61,894 nt of DNA from JALZAA01 sp035938395 (GTDB lineage: Bacteria > Actinomycetota > Acidimicrobiia > IMCC26256 > JACDBD01): the NCBI GenBank assembly GCA_035938395.1, contig DASZGY010000019.1, forward strand, positions 1 to 61,894. The letters are read 5' to 3'. The notes under the pieces are model-generated. The model ran no database searches. It was not told where the DNA came from and saw only the letters and a list, made by a program, of their open reading frames with translations. Below are positions 1 to 8,623 of this stretch, one piece after another (position 1 is the first letter of the stretch; each line of letters begins with the position of its first letter). The position numbers and the translations under genes were made by a program.

Positions 1-262
1 TGCGCTTGGGCGGCGTCGCCAGGATGCGACGAATGATTCGACCCACGAGGTGGGTGACGAGCCAGGCGACGAGCAGGATGAGCGCGACGCGCAGCGGCTT
101 CGCGAAGGCGTCGGCGATCTCGGCGGCGCGGTCGTTGTCGCTCACCCGGAACACCGTCGAGCAGAGCCACGACCGCTGACCGCGTGCTCCGCACACGTCG
201 GTCTCGGGGCTCACCTGGGAGTGCACGGACGCCGCCGCCGGCAGCAGCGCAAGAGCAGACAT
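1..262 (-). CDS. Mechanosensitive ion channel (MscS-type), N-terminal part only
   Basis: The gene starts at the ATG at 262 and runs out of the window, so only about 87 N-terminal residues are visible. They contain a short Cys-bearing external segment, then an acidic linker and one hydrophobic helix (PLRVALILLVAWLVTHLVGR) followed by a basic stretch. This layout, a short periplasmic N-terminus, one helix and then Arg-rich sequence before the pore domain, is what I associate with small actinobacterial MscS-family channels that release solutes under hypo-osmotic shock. The pore and cytoplasmic domains are off the edge, so the family call is an inference. It lies 61 bp downstream of the smc stop on the same strand. 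Confidence 0.55.
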   Translation of the reverse strand, partial: MSALALLPAAASVHSQVSPETDVCGARGQRSWLCSTVFRVSDNDRAAEIADAFAKPLRVALILLVAWLVTHLVGRIIRRILATPPKR

Positions 263-323
263 GTCCGCCGAAGCTACCGCCGGCCGGGCCGCCGAATCGG
301 CCCGGGGTCACCGATCGGTCGGG

Positions 324-3300
324 TCAGGCGGGCGCCGGCTCCGCGTTCCGCATGGCCTCCTCCACCCGTTGGCTGACGACTCTGCTGGAGCCGCCGGGCG
401 GCATCGAGACGCCATAGAGAAGGTCGCCCGCCTCCATCGTGCGCTTCTGGTGCGTGACGATGACCAGCTGCGCCTCGTTGCGGAACTCGTCGACGAGGTC
501 GAGGAATCGGTGGAGGTTGACGTCGTCGAGCGCGGCCTCGACCTCGTCGAGCAGATAGAAGGGTGACGGGCGGGCGCGGAACACCGCGAACAGGAACGCC
601 AGCGCCGTGAGCGACCGCTCGCCGCCGGACAGGAGCGACAGTCGACGCACGTTCTTGCCCGACGGGCGCGCCTCGATCTCGATCCCGGTGTTCAGCACGT
701 CGTCGGGCTCGGTGAGGAAGACGCGGCCGGCGCCGCCCGGGAACAGCGTCGCGAACAGGGCGGAGAAATGCTCGCTGACGTCTTCGAACGCGGTTTGGAA
801 CACGCTCACGATCTCGCGGTCGACGGCCCGGATCACGCGCATCAGCTCGCGCCGGCTCTCCTTGACGTCGTCCAGCTGCTGCTGGAGGAACGTGTGGCGT
901 TCGGCCAGCGCGTCGTGCTCCTGGAGCGCCAACGGGTTGATCGGCCCGAGCATGCGCAGCTCGCGTTCGAGCTCGCGGGCGCGGCCGGCGAGCGTCGTGC
1001 CCTCGGGGACCTCGGGCTGGGGCGCGTCGAGGGCGACCGCGGGCTCGCAGTCGAAGTCGGTTCGGAGCTTCTCGATCGCGTTGTCGAGCCGCATGCGCGT
1101 CTCGGCCTCGTCGATCTCGGCCCGGTTGAGCTTCTCGCGGGTCTCGGCGCTCTCCTGCTCCAGCGCGGCCCGTTCGGCCCGCAGGGCGTCGAGGCGTTCG
1201 CCCGACGAGCGCGCCGCCTCCGACTGCCGCCGCCTCCGCTCACGCAGCCGGTCGTGGATCGCCTCGACCTGGGTCAGCAACGCGGTCAGGCGCTGTTCGA
1301 CCTCCCGGTACGCCTGCTGGCGGCCGGAGAGCGCCAACCGCCGGTGTTCGGCTTCGGCGTGCTCGGTCGCGTCGCGGCTCGACAAGCGGGCGTCGACGCC
1401 TTCGAGCCGTCGGGTCAATATGGCCCACCGCTCGGCGAGAGTGGCGACGCGAACCTCGAGGTCACGGCGCATCGCGGCGACATCGGTCGCACGGCGATCG
1501 AGCTCGGCGATGGCGACGTCGCGCGCGGCCTGCGCGTCGCGGTGACGTGCGCGGGCGGCATCGAGGCGCGCGGCCGCTTCGGCCCGAGCAGTCTGCGCGG
1601 CGCCGCGGGCGATCTCGGCGGCCGCGGCTTCGGCGGCGGCGTCGTCGAGGGCGGCCTTGGTGACCGCCGGCGCCGTGCCTCCGCCGAGGCGCCAAGGAGC
1701 CGCACCGCCGAGCCGGTCGCCGTCGGTGGTGACGACAACCACGTCGGGGTGGGCGAGCACGGCGTCGAGCGCCGCCCGCCATCCGCCTTCCACGAGCACG
1801 ATGCCGGCGAGGAGCCGCTCGAGCACCGCGTCGAGGCCGGGCCGGCGCGCCCGCACGCACTCGACGAGCGGACGCGCACCGGCCGGCGCCGCCGCGGGCG
1901 CGCGCGCACCGGCCGGGAGTGCATCGGCGAGGACAACGAGAGCTCGCGCGTCGCCGGCCTTGACGCGCTCGAGCGCGCGTCGGGCCGCGTCGCCGCCGTC
2001 GAGTACGACGGCTTGAAGCGCGTCGCCCAGACCCGCCGCGACCGCTTCTTCGGTGCCGGGGTCGATCTCGACGTGGTCGGCGAGCGGACCGGCGGCGCCA
2101 TCCATGTCGGCGAGCACCTCGGCGCCGGTCCCGGCGCGCGCTTCGCCCAGCGCCATGTCGAGCGCGTCGACGCGGGCGCGCTTGCGGGCTGCTTCTGCTT
2201 CGGCTTCGCGCCAGCGCTCGTCGGCCTCGGCGAGTTGCGTCTCCGCCGCGGGCACGCCCCCGCTTCCGTCCCGCTCGGCGTCCGTCTGCGCCGAGCGCTC
2301 GGCCGCGAGCTCCTGCTCGGCCGCTTCCACCTCCGCGAGCTTCGGCTCGAGCGCCGACGACTCGTCGTCGACCTCGGCGAGCTCGCGTCGCAGCGCGTCG
2401 GCGTCGGCGACCAGCGTCTCGATCACGCCCTCGTCGGCGGCGGCGGTGAGCTCGCGCTCGAGGCCGCGCTGCTTCTCGGCCAGCAGGGCGCGCAGGCCCC
2501 GCGCCCGCTCCCGCATCGTCTCGGCCCGCACGAGAGCTTCGGCGGCGTCGTCGTGGCCGAGAGCGGTGAGCGAGTGCTCGATGTCGAGCACGCTGCGATC
2601 GAGCTCGCGCAGCCGCGCCCGCACGAGCCGCTCCCTCTCGGCGTTCTCGTTGCGGGCGTCGTGCAGGCGCTCCAGCCGGGCCTGGCGCCCGGCGATCTCG
2701 TGGCCGGCGAGGTAGAGGCGGATCGCGCGCAGCTCCGCTTCGACACCGCCGTACCGGCGGGCGGCGTCGGCCTGCTTCTCGAGGGGCCGGAGCTGGCGGC
2801 CGACCTCGCGCACGAGGTCGTTCAGGCGCAGGAGGTTGCCCTCGGTCGCCTCGAGCCGTCGCTCGGCCCGCTCCCGGCGCTTGCGGAACTTGAGCACGCC
2901 GGCGGCTTCCTCGATGACCGCCCGACGATCGCCCGGTTGGGCGGTCAGCACCTCGTCGAGCTGACCCTGGCCGACGATGACGTGCTGCTGGCGGCCGATG
3001 CCCGTGTCGGACAGCAGCTCCTGGATGTCGAGCAGCCGGCACGTGACCCCGTTGAGCTGGTATTCGGACTCGCCGTCGCGGAACAGGGTCCGCGTGATCG
3101 TCACTTCCGTGAACTCGATCGGCAGCAGCCGGGCGCTGTTGTCGATGGTGAGCGACACCTCGGACCGTCCGAGCGCCGACCGCTCCGGCGTCCCGGCGAA
3201 GATGACGTCGTCCATGCGACCACCGCGCAACGTGCGGGGACCTTGCGCACCGAGCACCCAGGCCACCGCATCGACCAGGTTCGACTTGCCCGAGCCGTTC

Positions 3301-3395
3301 GGCCCCACGACGACGGTGACGCCGGGCTCGAACTCGAGCACCGTCTTGTCGGCGAACGACTTGAAGCCCCGCAGGGTCAGGGACTTGAGGAACAC
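324..3395 (-). CDS. smc: Chromosome segregation protein SMC
   Basis: ATPase of the SMC-ScpAB condensin complex, which compacts and segregates the chromosome. The N-terminal ATPase half has the Walker A box GPNGSGKS at residues 31-38; the C-terminal half has the LSGGE signature and the Walker B stretch FYLLDEVEAALDD. Between them are two long Glu/Arg/Ala-rich coiled coils and a central Gly-rich hinge (roughly residues 430-570). At 1023 residues it is shorter than the usual 1150-1200, the loss being in the coiled-coil arms. The start is GTG with a good GAAGGAGA ribosome site about 9 bases upstream. It is the last gene of the long minus-strand block, a position typical of actinobacteria (acyP then smc). 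Confidence 0.95.
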   Translation of the reverse strand: MFLKSLTLRGFKSFADKTVLEFEPGVTVVVGPNGSGKSNLVDAVAWVLGAQGPRTLRGGRMDDVIFAGTPERSALGRSEVSLTIDNSARLLPIEFTEVTITRTLFRDGESEYQLNGVTCRLLDIQELLSDTGIGRQQHVIVGQGQLDEVLTAQPGDRRAVIEEAAGVLKFRKRRERAERRLEATEGNLLRLNDLVREVGRQLRPLEKQADAARRYGGVEAELRAIRLYLAGHEIAGRQARLERLHDARNENAERERLVRARLRELDRSVLDIEHSLTALGHDDAAEALVRAETMRERARGLRALLAEKQRGLERELTAAADEGVIETLVADADALRRELAEVDDESSALEPKLAEVEAAEQELAAERSAQTDAERDGSGGVPAAETQLAEADERWREAEAEAARKRARVDALDMALGEARAGTGAEVLADMDGAAGPLADHVEIDPGTEEAVAAGLGDALQAVVLDGGDAARRALERVKAGDARALVVLADALPAGARAPAAAPAGARPLVECVRARRPGLDAVLERLLAGIVLVEGGWRAALDAVLAHPDVVVVTTDGDRLGGAAPWRLGGGTAPAVTKAALDDAAAEAAAAEIARGAAQTARAEAAARLDAARARHRDAQAARDVAIAELDRRATDVAAMRRDLEVRVATLAERWAILTRRLEGVDARLSSRDATEHAEAEHRRLALSGRQQAYREVEQRLTALLTQVEAIHDRLRERRRRQSEAARSSGERLDALRAERAALEQESAETREKLNRAEIDEAETRMRLDNAIEKLRTDFDCEPAVALDAPQPEVPEGTTLAGRARELERELRMLGPINPLALQEHDALAERHTFLQQQLDDVKESRRELMRVIRAVDREIVSVFQTAFEDVSEHFSALFATLFPGGAGRVFLTEPDDVLNTGIEIEARPSGKNVRRLSLLSGGERSLTALAFLFAVFRARPSPFYLLDEVEAALDDVNLHRFLDLVDEFRNEAQLVIVTHQKRTMEAGDLLYGVSMPPGGSSRVVSQRVEEAMRNAEPAPA

Positions 3396-3494
3396 CCGGG
3401 CGATTCTCCTTCGCCGAACTCAGTACTTATTGGCGCCGTCGGATCGTACCCACGAGGATCGCGCTCGTCGGGGACGCTTCCGTGAAATCGCGCC

Positions 3495-3773
3495 CTAGCG
3501 CACGCGAAATCCCTGCTCCCCGACCGGCGCCTCGTCGAGCACGTCGACGCGGTCGATGCGGGCCCTCCTCGGCCCTCGACGGCACCACTCGAGGACCTCG
3601 TCGACGGCGCCCGGAGGGCCCTCGAGAACGACCTCGACCCGGCCGTCGGCGAGGTTGCGAACCCAACCCGCGACTCCGGCGGCCTGCGCCTGGTCGCGGC
3701 ACGACTCCCGGAACCACACCCCCTGCACCCGGCCGGCGACGAAGACGCGGCGCCGGACGCGATCAGCGGTCAC
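3495..3773 (-). CDS. acyP: Acylphosphatase
   Basis: A small 92-residue enzyme that hydrolyses the carboxyl-phosphate bond of acylphosphates. The diagnostic motif GRVQGVWFR lies at residues 14-22 and contains the catalytic Arg22; the second catalytic residue, Asn40, sits in GWVRN. Length and motif order match the family exactly. It lies 6 bp downstream of mutM and about 100 bp upstream of smc, the conserved actinobacterial arrangement. The 99-bp gap to smc is large enough for a separate smc promoter. Confidence 0.93.
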   Translation of the reverse strand: MTADRVRRRVFVAGRVQGVWFRESCRDQAQAAGVAGWVRNLADGRVEVVLEGPPGAVDEVLEWCRRGPRRARIDRVDVLDEAPVGEQGFRVR

Positions 3774-3779
3774 GGTCAG

Positions 3780-4619
3780 TCAGACCTGGCACGCCTCGCA
3801 GAAGAACGTCGACCGCCCACCGATGCGCTGGCGGACGATCGGTTGGCGGCAGCGCCGGCACGCCTCGCCCTCACGGGCGTACACCTTGTGGTGCTGCTGG
3901 TACTCGCCCGGCTTGCCGTTGAGGTCGACGTACTGCTCGTCGGCCAGCGACGAACCGCGGTACTTCACGGCGTCCTGCAGCGTCTCGACCATCGAGCGAT
4001 AGAGCCGGCGGATCTCCTCGCCCGACAGCGAGTCGCTCATTCGGTCCCAGCGCAGTCCGGCGCCGAAGAGGATCTCGTCGCTGTAGATGTTGCCGATGCC
4101 GGCGAGGAACTTCTGGTCCATCAGCAAGCTCTTGAGCTTCATGTGCTTCGACGCGACAAGGCGACCGAAGTTGTCCCACGACATGGCGTCCTCGAGCGGG
4201 TCGATGCCGAGGTGGGAGAGCTCCGCCACCTCCTTCTCGACGCCGTCGAGCTCGGTGACGAACATCTCGCCGAACGTGCGCGGGTCGATGAAGCGGAGCT
4301 GACCGCCCTGGGTGAACGTGATCACGACGTGCGTGTGCTTCGCGGTCGTCTCGCGAGTTCCCTTGGCCCGAATGAGCTGTCCGGACATCCCGAGGTGGAT
4401 CACGAGAACGTCGCCTCCGTCGAGCCTGGCGAGGATGTACTTGCCGCGCCGTTCGATCCCGGTGATCTTCTTGCCGACGAGCCGGTTCGCGAACTGCTTC
4501 CGGTTGTGATGCCGGCGGATCGAGCGCATGCCGTCGGCGTCCACCGCCTTGATGCGCTTCCCCACGATCTCCCGTTCGAGGTCGCGGCGAACGACCTCGA
4601 CCTCAGGCAACTCCGGCAT
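3780..4619 (-). CDS. mutM: Formamidopyrimidine-DNA glycosylase (Fpg/MutM)
   Basis: Bifunctional base-excision repair enzyme that removes 8-oxoguanine and other oxidised purines and nicks the abasic site. The protein begins MPELPEVEV, giving the catalytic N-terminal Pro (residue 2 of the precursor) and Glu3; the conserved Lys60 follows in ERRGKY. The C-terminus carries the four-Cys zinc finger (CRRCRQP and FFCEACQV). I chose the ATG at 4619 because Fpg needs Pro directly after Met; the reading frame is open further upstream but that part is not homologous. This start overlaps the end of rnc by 17 bp, suggesting coupled translation. Length is 279 residues, normal for the family. Confidence 0.96.
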   Translation of the reverse strand: MPELPEVEVVRRDLEREIVGKRIKAVDADGMRSIRRHHNRKQFANRLVGKKITGIERRGKYILARLDGGDVLVIHLGMSGQLIRAKGTRETTAKHTHVVITFTQGGQLRFIDPRTFGEMFVTELDGVEKEVAELSHLGIDPLEDAMSWDNFGRLVASKHMKLKSLLMDQKFLAGIGNIYSDEILFGAGLRWDRMSDSLSGEEIRRLYRSMVETLQDAVKYRGSSLADEQYVDLNGKPGEYQQHHKVYAREGEACRRCRQPIVRQRIGGRSTFFCEACQV

Positions 4620-5349
4620 CGTCTCCCTCCGGTCGGGACGCTTCGGCCCCTGTCGTGACCGCGTGCCCGTCATTGCGCGGGTCCGCGATCTCGCGGAGGT
4701 AACGCCAGGCGACGCGTGCCGCCGCTTGCTCCGCGTGCTTTTTCGATCGGCCTTCACCCGTTCCCCACGGCTCCCCGCGCAGCATCACGGTGGCGAAGAA
4801 GCGCTTCGAGTGGTCAGGTCCTTCGTGGCGCACCTGGTAGCGCGGGAGCTGGTCGAAGGTCTGCGTCGCCAGCTCCTGCAGCCGGGTCTTGTAGTCGTGC
4901 CCGCCGGGTCCGGCCGCGCCCTCGATGATGCGCGACTCGAGCAGCCGCAACACGAGCTTGCGGGCGGCGTCCCATCCACCGTCGAGGTAGACGGCGGCGA
5001 TCACGGCCTCCATGGCGTCGGCGAGGATCGACGGCTTGTCGCGTCCGCCCGTCGCTTCCTCCCCCTTGCCGAGGAGCAGCAGCCCGCCCAGCTGGGCTTC
5101 CCGCGCGACCTCGGCGAGCACCTCACTGTTGACGACCGAGGCGCGCAGCTTGGCCAGCTCGCCTTCCGGCATGTCGGGGTACTCGGCGACCATGTAGTCG
5201 GTGACGATCAGCCCGAGCACGGCGTCACCGAGGAACTCGAGACGCTCGTTCGACAAGGTGTCGGGGTGCTCGGCGCAGTACGAGCGGTGCGCGAGCGCGC
5301 GGTCGATCAGCTCGGGATCGCGGAACTTGAACCCGAGCACGGCGTCCAT
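4603..5349 (-). CDS. rnc: Ribonuclease III
   Basis: Double-strand-specific endoribonuclease that processes rRNA precursors and some mRNAs. The signature NERLEFLGDAVLGL is present near residues 33-46, with the second metal-binding acidic cluster in DAMEAVIAAVYLDGG, and a C-terminal double-stranded RNA-binding domain (DYKTRLQELATQ to about residue 230). The start could also be a GTG at 5397, but that would add 16 Arg-rich residues not seen in the family. The purine-rich stretch AGGAGAAGGAAGGA, inside that extension, looks like the ribosome site region, so I prefer the ATG at 5349. It sits between acpP and mutM. Confidence 0.93.
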   Translation of the reverse strand: MDAVLGFKFRDPELIDRALAHRSYCAEHPDTLSNERLEFLGDAVLGLIVTDYMVAEYPDMPEGELAKLRASVVNSEVLAEVAREAQLGGLLLLGKGEEATGGRDKPSILADAMEAVIAAVYLDGGWDAARKLVLRLLESRIIEGAAGPGGHDYKTRLQELATQTFDQLPRYQVRHEGPDHSKRFFATVMLRGEPWGTGEGRSKKHAEQAAARVAWRYLREIADPRNDGHAVTTGAEASRPEGDDAGVA

Positions 5350-5399
5350 GCCGCGCGACCTCGCGTCCTTCCTTCTCCTACGACGTCCGGTGCGCACCG

Positions 5400-5693
5400 C
5401 TAACTCCCCAGCCGGGCGACGACGTAGTCGACGGCCTCCTGCACGGTGCGCAGGTCGCCGAGGTCCTCGTCGTCGATGCTGAACCCGACGGTTCGCTCGC
5501 CGAGCTCTTCCTCGAGCGCCTCGACGAGCTCGATGAGCGCGAGCGAGTCGGCGTCGAGGTCCGCGGTGAAGCTCGATTCGAGCTTGATGCGGTCCTCGTC
5601 GATCTCGAGGATCTCCGCCAGCCGCTCGCGCAGGATCCGGTACACCTCGTCGGGTCCGATCGGTCCCTGCGCGACATGCGTCTCAGCCGGCAT
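5400..5693 (-). CDS. acpP: Acyl carrier protein
   Basis: A 97-residue acidic carrier protein that holds growing fatty acyl chains on a phosphopantetheine arm. The modified serine is Ser50 in DADSLALIEL; the usual DSLD is here DSLA, but the flanking acidic helix (VEALEEELGE) is typical. The ATG at 5693 overlaps the end of plsX by 11 bp, so the two are translated together, as expected since PlsX uses acyl-ACP as substrate. The N-terminal dozen residues (MPAETHVAQGPI) are an extension relative to E. coli ACP. Confidence 0.92.
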   Translation of the reverse strand: MPAETHVAQGPIGPDEVYRILRERLAEILEIDEDRIKLESSFTADLDADSLALIELVEALEEELGERTVGFSIDDEDLGDLRTVQEAVDYVVARLGS

Positions 5694-6684
5694 CGATGGA
5701 CTCCCTGAGCCGCCCCACCACGCCGGACTCGACGCATTCCTGCGCGACCCGAACCGCGTTGACGATCGCGCGCGCCGACGACGAGCCGTGCGAGATGACG
5801 CACACACCGTCGACGCCGAGGAGGACCGCGCCGCCTGTCGTGTCGGGATCGAACGCCCCTGCCGCGTCGAGCAGCAGCGGGGCGACGACCTTGCCCGCCT
5901 CCTTCGCCTCCGGCGTCGAGTCGAGCACGCTGAAGACGAGCTCGACGGCGGCTCGCAGCGCGCCTTCGAGCGTCTTGAGCACGACGTTGCCGGTGAACCC
6001 GTCGGTCACGACGACGTCCACCGTCCCGTGCATGAGGTCGCGACCCTCGACGTTGCCTTGGAAGCCCGGCACCGTCTCGAGCAGCGAGAACGTGCGCTTG
6101 CGCAGCTCGTCGCCCTTTCCGGGCTCCTCGCCGTTCGAGAGGAGCCCGACCGTGGGCTCGTCGACCGCCAGGCGGGTGCGTGCGTACTCGCGGCCCATGC
6201 GCGCGAACTGGGCGAGCCATTCCGGAGTGCAGTCGACGGTCGACCCGCCGTCGATGAGCAACTGGTGGCGGGTGCCCGCCGGCACCGGGATCGGCACCGC
6301 GATGGCGGGACGCGAGATGCCGCGCACCCGGCCCATGCGCAGCAGCGCCGCGGCCATCGTCGCACCCGTGTTGCCGGCGCCGACCATGGCCTGGGCGCGA
6401 CCCTCGCGCACGGCCTGCGCGCAACGGACGAGCGACGAGTCCTTCTTGCGCCGAGCCGCCGCCGCCGGGTCCTCGTCCATGGCCACGACCTCGGCGGCGT
6501 GCTCGACATCGATGCCCGGGGCGCGGCCGTCGGGCAGCAAGGGATCGATCGCGTCCTCCTGCCCGACGAGCAGCACGTCGACGCCGAGCTCGGAGACGGC
6601 GTCGACCGCGCCACGGACGATCTCGGCCGGAGCCTTGTCGCCGCCCATGGCGTCGACCGCGACGGTGATGCGCTGTGTGCCCAC
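5683..6684 (-). CDS. plsX: Phosphate acyltransferase PlsX
   Basis: Peripheral membrane enzyme that converts acyl-ACP and phosphate to acyl-phosphate, the acyl donor for the first step of phospholipid synthesis. The start motif ITVAVDAMGGDKAP is near residue 6, followed by the conserved GAGNTGA and a C-terminal GVDGVCVISHGSSS segment. I take the GTG at 6684 as start because it places the DAMGGD motif at the normal distance from the N-terminus and lies 5 bp after the rpmF stop; an upstream in-frame ATG lies inside rpmF. Length is 333 residues, usual for PlsX. Gene order rpmF-plsX-acpP is widespread in bacteria. Confidence 0.95.
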   Translation of the reverse strand: MGTQRITVAVDAMGGDKAPAEIVRGAVDAVSELGVDVLLVGQEDAIDPLLPDGRAPGIDVEHAAEVVAMDEDPAAAARRKKDSSLVRCAQAVREGRAQAMVGAGNTGATMAAALLRMGRVRGISRPAIAVPIPVPAGTRHQLLIDGGSTVDCTPEWLAQFARMGREYARTRLAVDEPTVGLLSNGEEPGKGDELRKRTFSLLETVPGFQGNVEGRDLMHGTVDVVVTDGFTGNVVLKTLEGALRAAVELVFSVLDSTPEAKEAGKVVAPLLLDAAGAFDPDTTGGAVLLGVDGVCVISHGSSSARAIVNAVRVAQECVESGVVGRLRESIDAG

Positions 6685-6689
6685 GTGCG

Positions 6690-6869
6690 CTAGTCGACCT
6701 CGATGACCTGGCGGTCGCGGTACCAGCCGCAGTTGTCGCACACCACGTGCGGCCGCTTCACGGCCCCGCAGTTCGGGCACAGCGACCGAGGCGGCGCCTC
6801 GAGGCGCCAGTTCGCGGCGCGCCGGCTGCGGGTCTTGGCCCGGGGGGTCTTGCGCTTGGGTACCGCCAT
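6690..6869 (-). CDS. rpmF: 50S ribosomal protein L32
   Basis: A 59-residue ribosomal protein that I translated directly from the minus strand. It begins MAVPKRKTPRAKTRSRRA, the diagnostic start of L32, and carries two CxxC pairs (Cys31/34 and Cys44/47) for zinc. It ends IEVD before TAG. It lies 16 bp after the yceD stop and 5 bp before plsX. The zinc-binding, Cys-containing form is present; whether a Cys-free paralogue exists elsewhere cannot be seen from here. Confidence 0.96.
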   Translation of the reverse strand: MAVPKRKTPRAKTRSRRAANWRLEAPPRSLCPNCGAVKRPHVVCDNCGWYRDRQVIEVD

Positions 6870-6885
6870 GGGTTGCCTTTCCGTC

Positions 6886-7377
6886 TCAGCTCAGGTCGAG
6901 TTCGGACAACGCCGACCAGCGCGGGTCCGGCGGCGGTGGCTCTTCGGCGACGACGTCCGGCGTGCAGGGTGCACGACCGGTCGTCTCGCACGTCGGGGCG
7001 AGCGGGAGCTCGAGCAGCACGACATCCCGCACCAGCTGCTCGAGGTCGATCTCGTGGCCCTCGAGCGGGTACGTGTCGCCCTCGACGGGCTCGGGCTCGA
7101 ACAGCTCGCCGACCTCCGGCGTGAGCGTGTGCTCCAGGTCGGTCAGGCACACGCCGCAGGTGCTCCGCCACACGGCTCGGACCGTCCCCCGGACGACCAC
7201 CCCGTCGGAGACCCGCTCGAGCACCAGATCGAGCACGATCGGCTCGTCGTCGGGGACGCGGGCCGCCGACCCGGCCAACGATCCCACCGGCGCCTCGAGG
7301 TGCACGGCACGGCGGGCAGCCGGATGGGTCAGCAGGTCGGCGACGTCGATGCGGAGCGCCGGGTTGTGGGCCGTCAT
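6886..7377 (-). CDS. YceD/DUF177 family protein
   Basis: A 163-residue protein of the YceD family, which in bacteria is encoded just upstream of rpmF and is implicated in 23S rRNA accumulation. Visible features are the central Cys pair STCGVCLTDLEH (about residues 70-81), an acidic middle section and a C-terminal pair of cysteines (CETTGRAPC), consistent with metal binding. The start ATG at 7377 is the first in-frame one giving the usual N-terminus (LRIDVADLL). The gene is followed after 16 bp by rpmF. Assignment rests on these motifs plus position; the molecular activity is not established by the sequence. Confidence 0.85.
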   Translation of the reverse strand: MTAHNPALRIDVADLLTHPAARRAVHLEAPVGSLAGSAARVPDDEPIVLDLVLERVSDGVVVRGTVRAVWRSTCGVCLTDLEHTLTPEVGELFEPEPVEGDTYPLEGHEIDLEQLVRDVVLLELPLAPTCETTGRAPCTPDVVAEEPPPPDPRWSALSELDLS

Positions 7378-7495
7378 TGTGGGAGGGGCAGAGAGGAAGA
7401 ACTGCGGCCCGGCGTCGCCCCAAAGGACGTCGAAGCCGCTCCAGGGTACCAGGCGGCCCCGTTTTCCAGGATCTGTCAGGTTGGCGGAACGGGAC

Positions 7496-8089
7496 CTATC
7501 GGGCGTCCTGGTCGAAGAAGGTGTCCTCCAGGTCCGCCTCGACCTCGATCGAGACCGGCAGCTCCTCCATCTCCGGCTCGGAGTCGGAGTCGGACTCGGA
7601 GTCGAGGTCCTGCTCGGGCTCGGGTTCGATGACGACCTGCAGGCGCTCGCGGCCCTTCTGGACCGAGTGCATCGTCCGTTCGAGCACGACCTCGAAGGCG
7701 GCGAGCTTCTGGTCGACGTAGTCCTCGGCTTCGTGGCGGAGCTGCCGGCCCGAGGCCTCGGCGTCGTCGACCACGGACTGGGCGACGCGCCGGGCCTCAC
7801 GCACCACCTCGGTCCGCTCCACCATGCGCTCGGCGCGGACGCGCCCCGCCTCGATGATGTCGTCGGCCTCGCGACGGGCTTGGCTGAGGAACTCCTCCCG
7901 CTCCTTGAGCAACCACCGCGAGTGGCGCAGCTCCTGCGGCAGCGTGGCGATCGACTCCTCGAGCAGCTCGAGGAACTCCTCCCGGTTGACGAGCACCGAC
8001 GCCGACATCGGCATCGATCGGCCCGCCTCGACCAACTCCTTGAGGCGCAGGAGGATGCTCTCGACGTCGTACGCGGCCTGGTCGCTCAC
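7496..8089 (-). CDS. SepIVA/DivIVA-like coiled-coil protein
   Basis: A 197-residue, mostly helical protein: residues 10-130 form a charged coiled coil with heptad-like Leu spacing (REEFLELLEESIATLPQEL, then a long Ala/Glu/Arg helix), and the C-terminus is very acidic (a Glu/Asp/Ser run around residues 155-180). In mycobacteria the gene at the same place, two genes upstream of rnc and next to the yceD homologue, encodes SepIVA, a DivIVA-domain factor for cell elongation and septation. Position, length and coiled-coil character support that, but the N-terminal DivIVA motif is weak. Its ATG overlaps the coaD stop by 4 bp (ATGA), so it is co-translated with coaD. Confidence 0.68.
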   Translation of the reverse strand: MSDQAAYDVESILLRLKELVEAGRSMPMSASVLVNREEFLELLEESIATLPQELRHSRWLLKEREEFLSQARREADDIIEAGRVRAERMVERTEVVREARRVAQSVVDDAEASGRQLRHEAEDYVDQKLAAFEVVLERTMHSVQKGRERLQVVIEPEPEQDLDSESDSDSEPEMEELPVSIEVEADLEDTFFDQDAR

Positions 8090-8592
8090 TGGTCATCCCC
8101 GGCGAGGGCGGCGCGGTCCCCGAACCGCTCGGCCAGCCGTTTCGCGACGGCGGGGGGCACCATGTTGGTCACGTCGCCGCCGAAGCGGGCGACCTCCCGC
8201 ACGAGGCTCGACGACAGGAAGGAGTACTGCGGGCTGGTGGAGATGAAGAAGGTGTCGATCCCCGAGAGCCGCTCGTTCATCTGGGCCATCTGGAGCTCGT
8301 AGTCGAAGTCCGACATCGCCCGCAGGCCCTTCACGATCGCCTGGGCGTCGTGCTCCTTGGCGTAGTCGACGAGCAGGCCCTTGAACGAGCCGATGTGGAT
8401 GTTGGGGAGGTGCGCGGTGACCTCCCGCAGCATCTCCTGGCGCTCCTCGAGCGTGAACAGGGACTCGGACTTCTGCGGGTTGCGGATCACGGCGACGAGG
8501 ACGTCCTCGAAGTGGCGCGCCGTCCGCTCGATGATGTCGAGATGACCGTTCGTCACCGGGTCGAACGATCCCGGGCACAGTGCTCTCGCCAC
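8086..8592 (-). CDS. coaD: Phosphopantetheine adenylyltransferase
   Basis: Catalyses the penultimate step of coenzyme A synthesis, transferring AMP from ATP to 4'-phosphopantetheine. The nucleotidyltransferase motif GSFDPVTNGH is at residues 8-17 with the catalytic His17, and the C-terminal ISTSPQYSFLSSSLVREVA block is the family's second signature. The length, 168 residues, is normal. Start is GTG at 8592. Together with coaA at the other end of the window it gives two steps of the CoA pathway. Confidence 0.96.
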   Translation of the reverse strand: MARALCPGSFDPVTNGHLDIIERTARHFEDVLVAVIRNPQKSESLFTLEERQEMLREVTAHLPNIHIGSFKGLLVDYAKEHDAQAIVKGLRAMSDFDYELQMAQMNERLSGIDTFFISTSPQYSFLSSSLVREVARFGGDVTNMVPPAVAKRLAERFGDRAALAGDDQ

Positions 8593-8623
8593 GCCCTGTG
8601 ACTCCCCTGCTCTGTGAGGTCTC

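Noticed and set aside
768..3485. A 905-residue frame opposite smc
   Set aside because: It is the mirror of smc codon bias; the composition (strings of Arg, Gly, Val, Leu) has no domain, and smc on the other strand is certain.
5350..5397. Longer RNase III from the GTG at 5397
   Set aside because: It adds 16 mostly Arg residues and covers the purine-rich ribosome site of the ATG at 5349.
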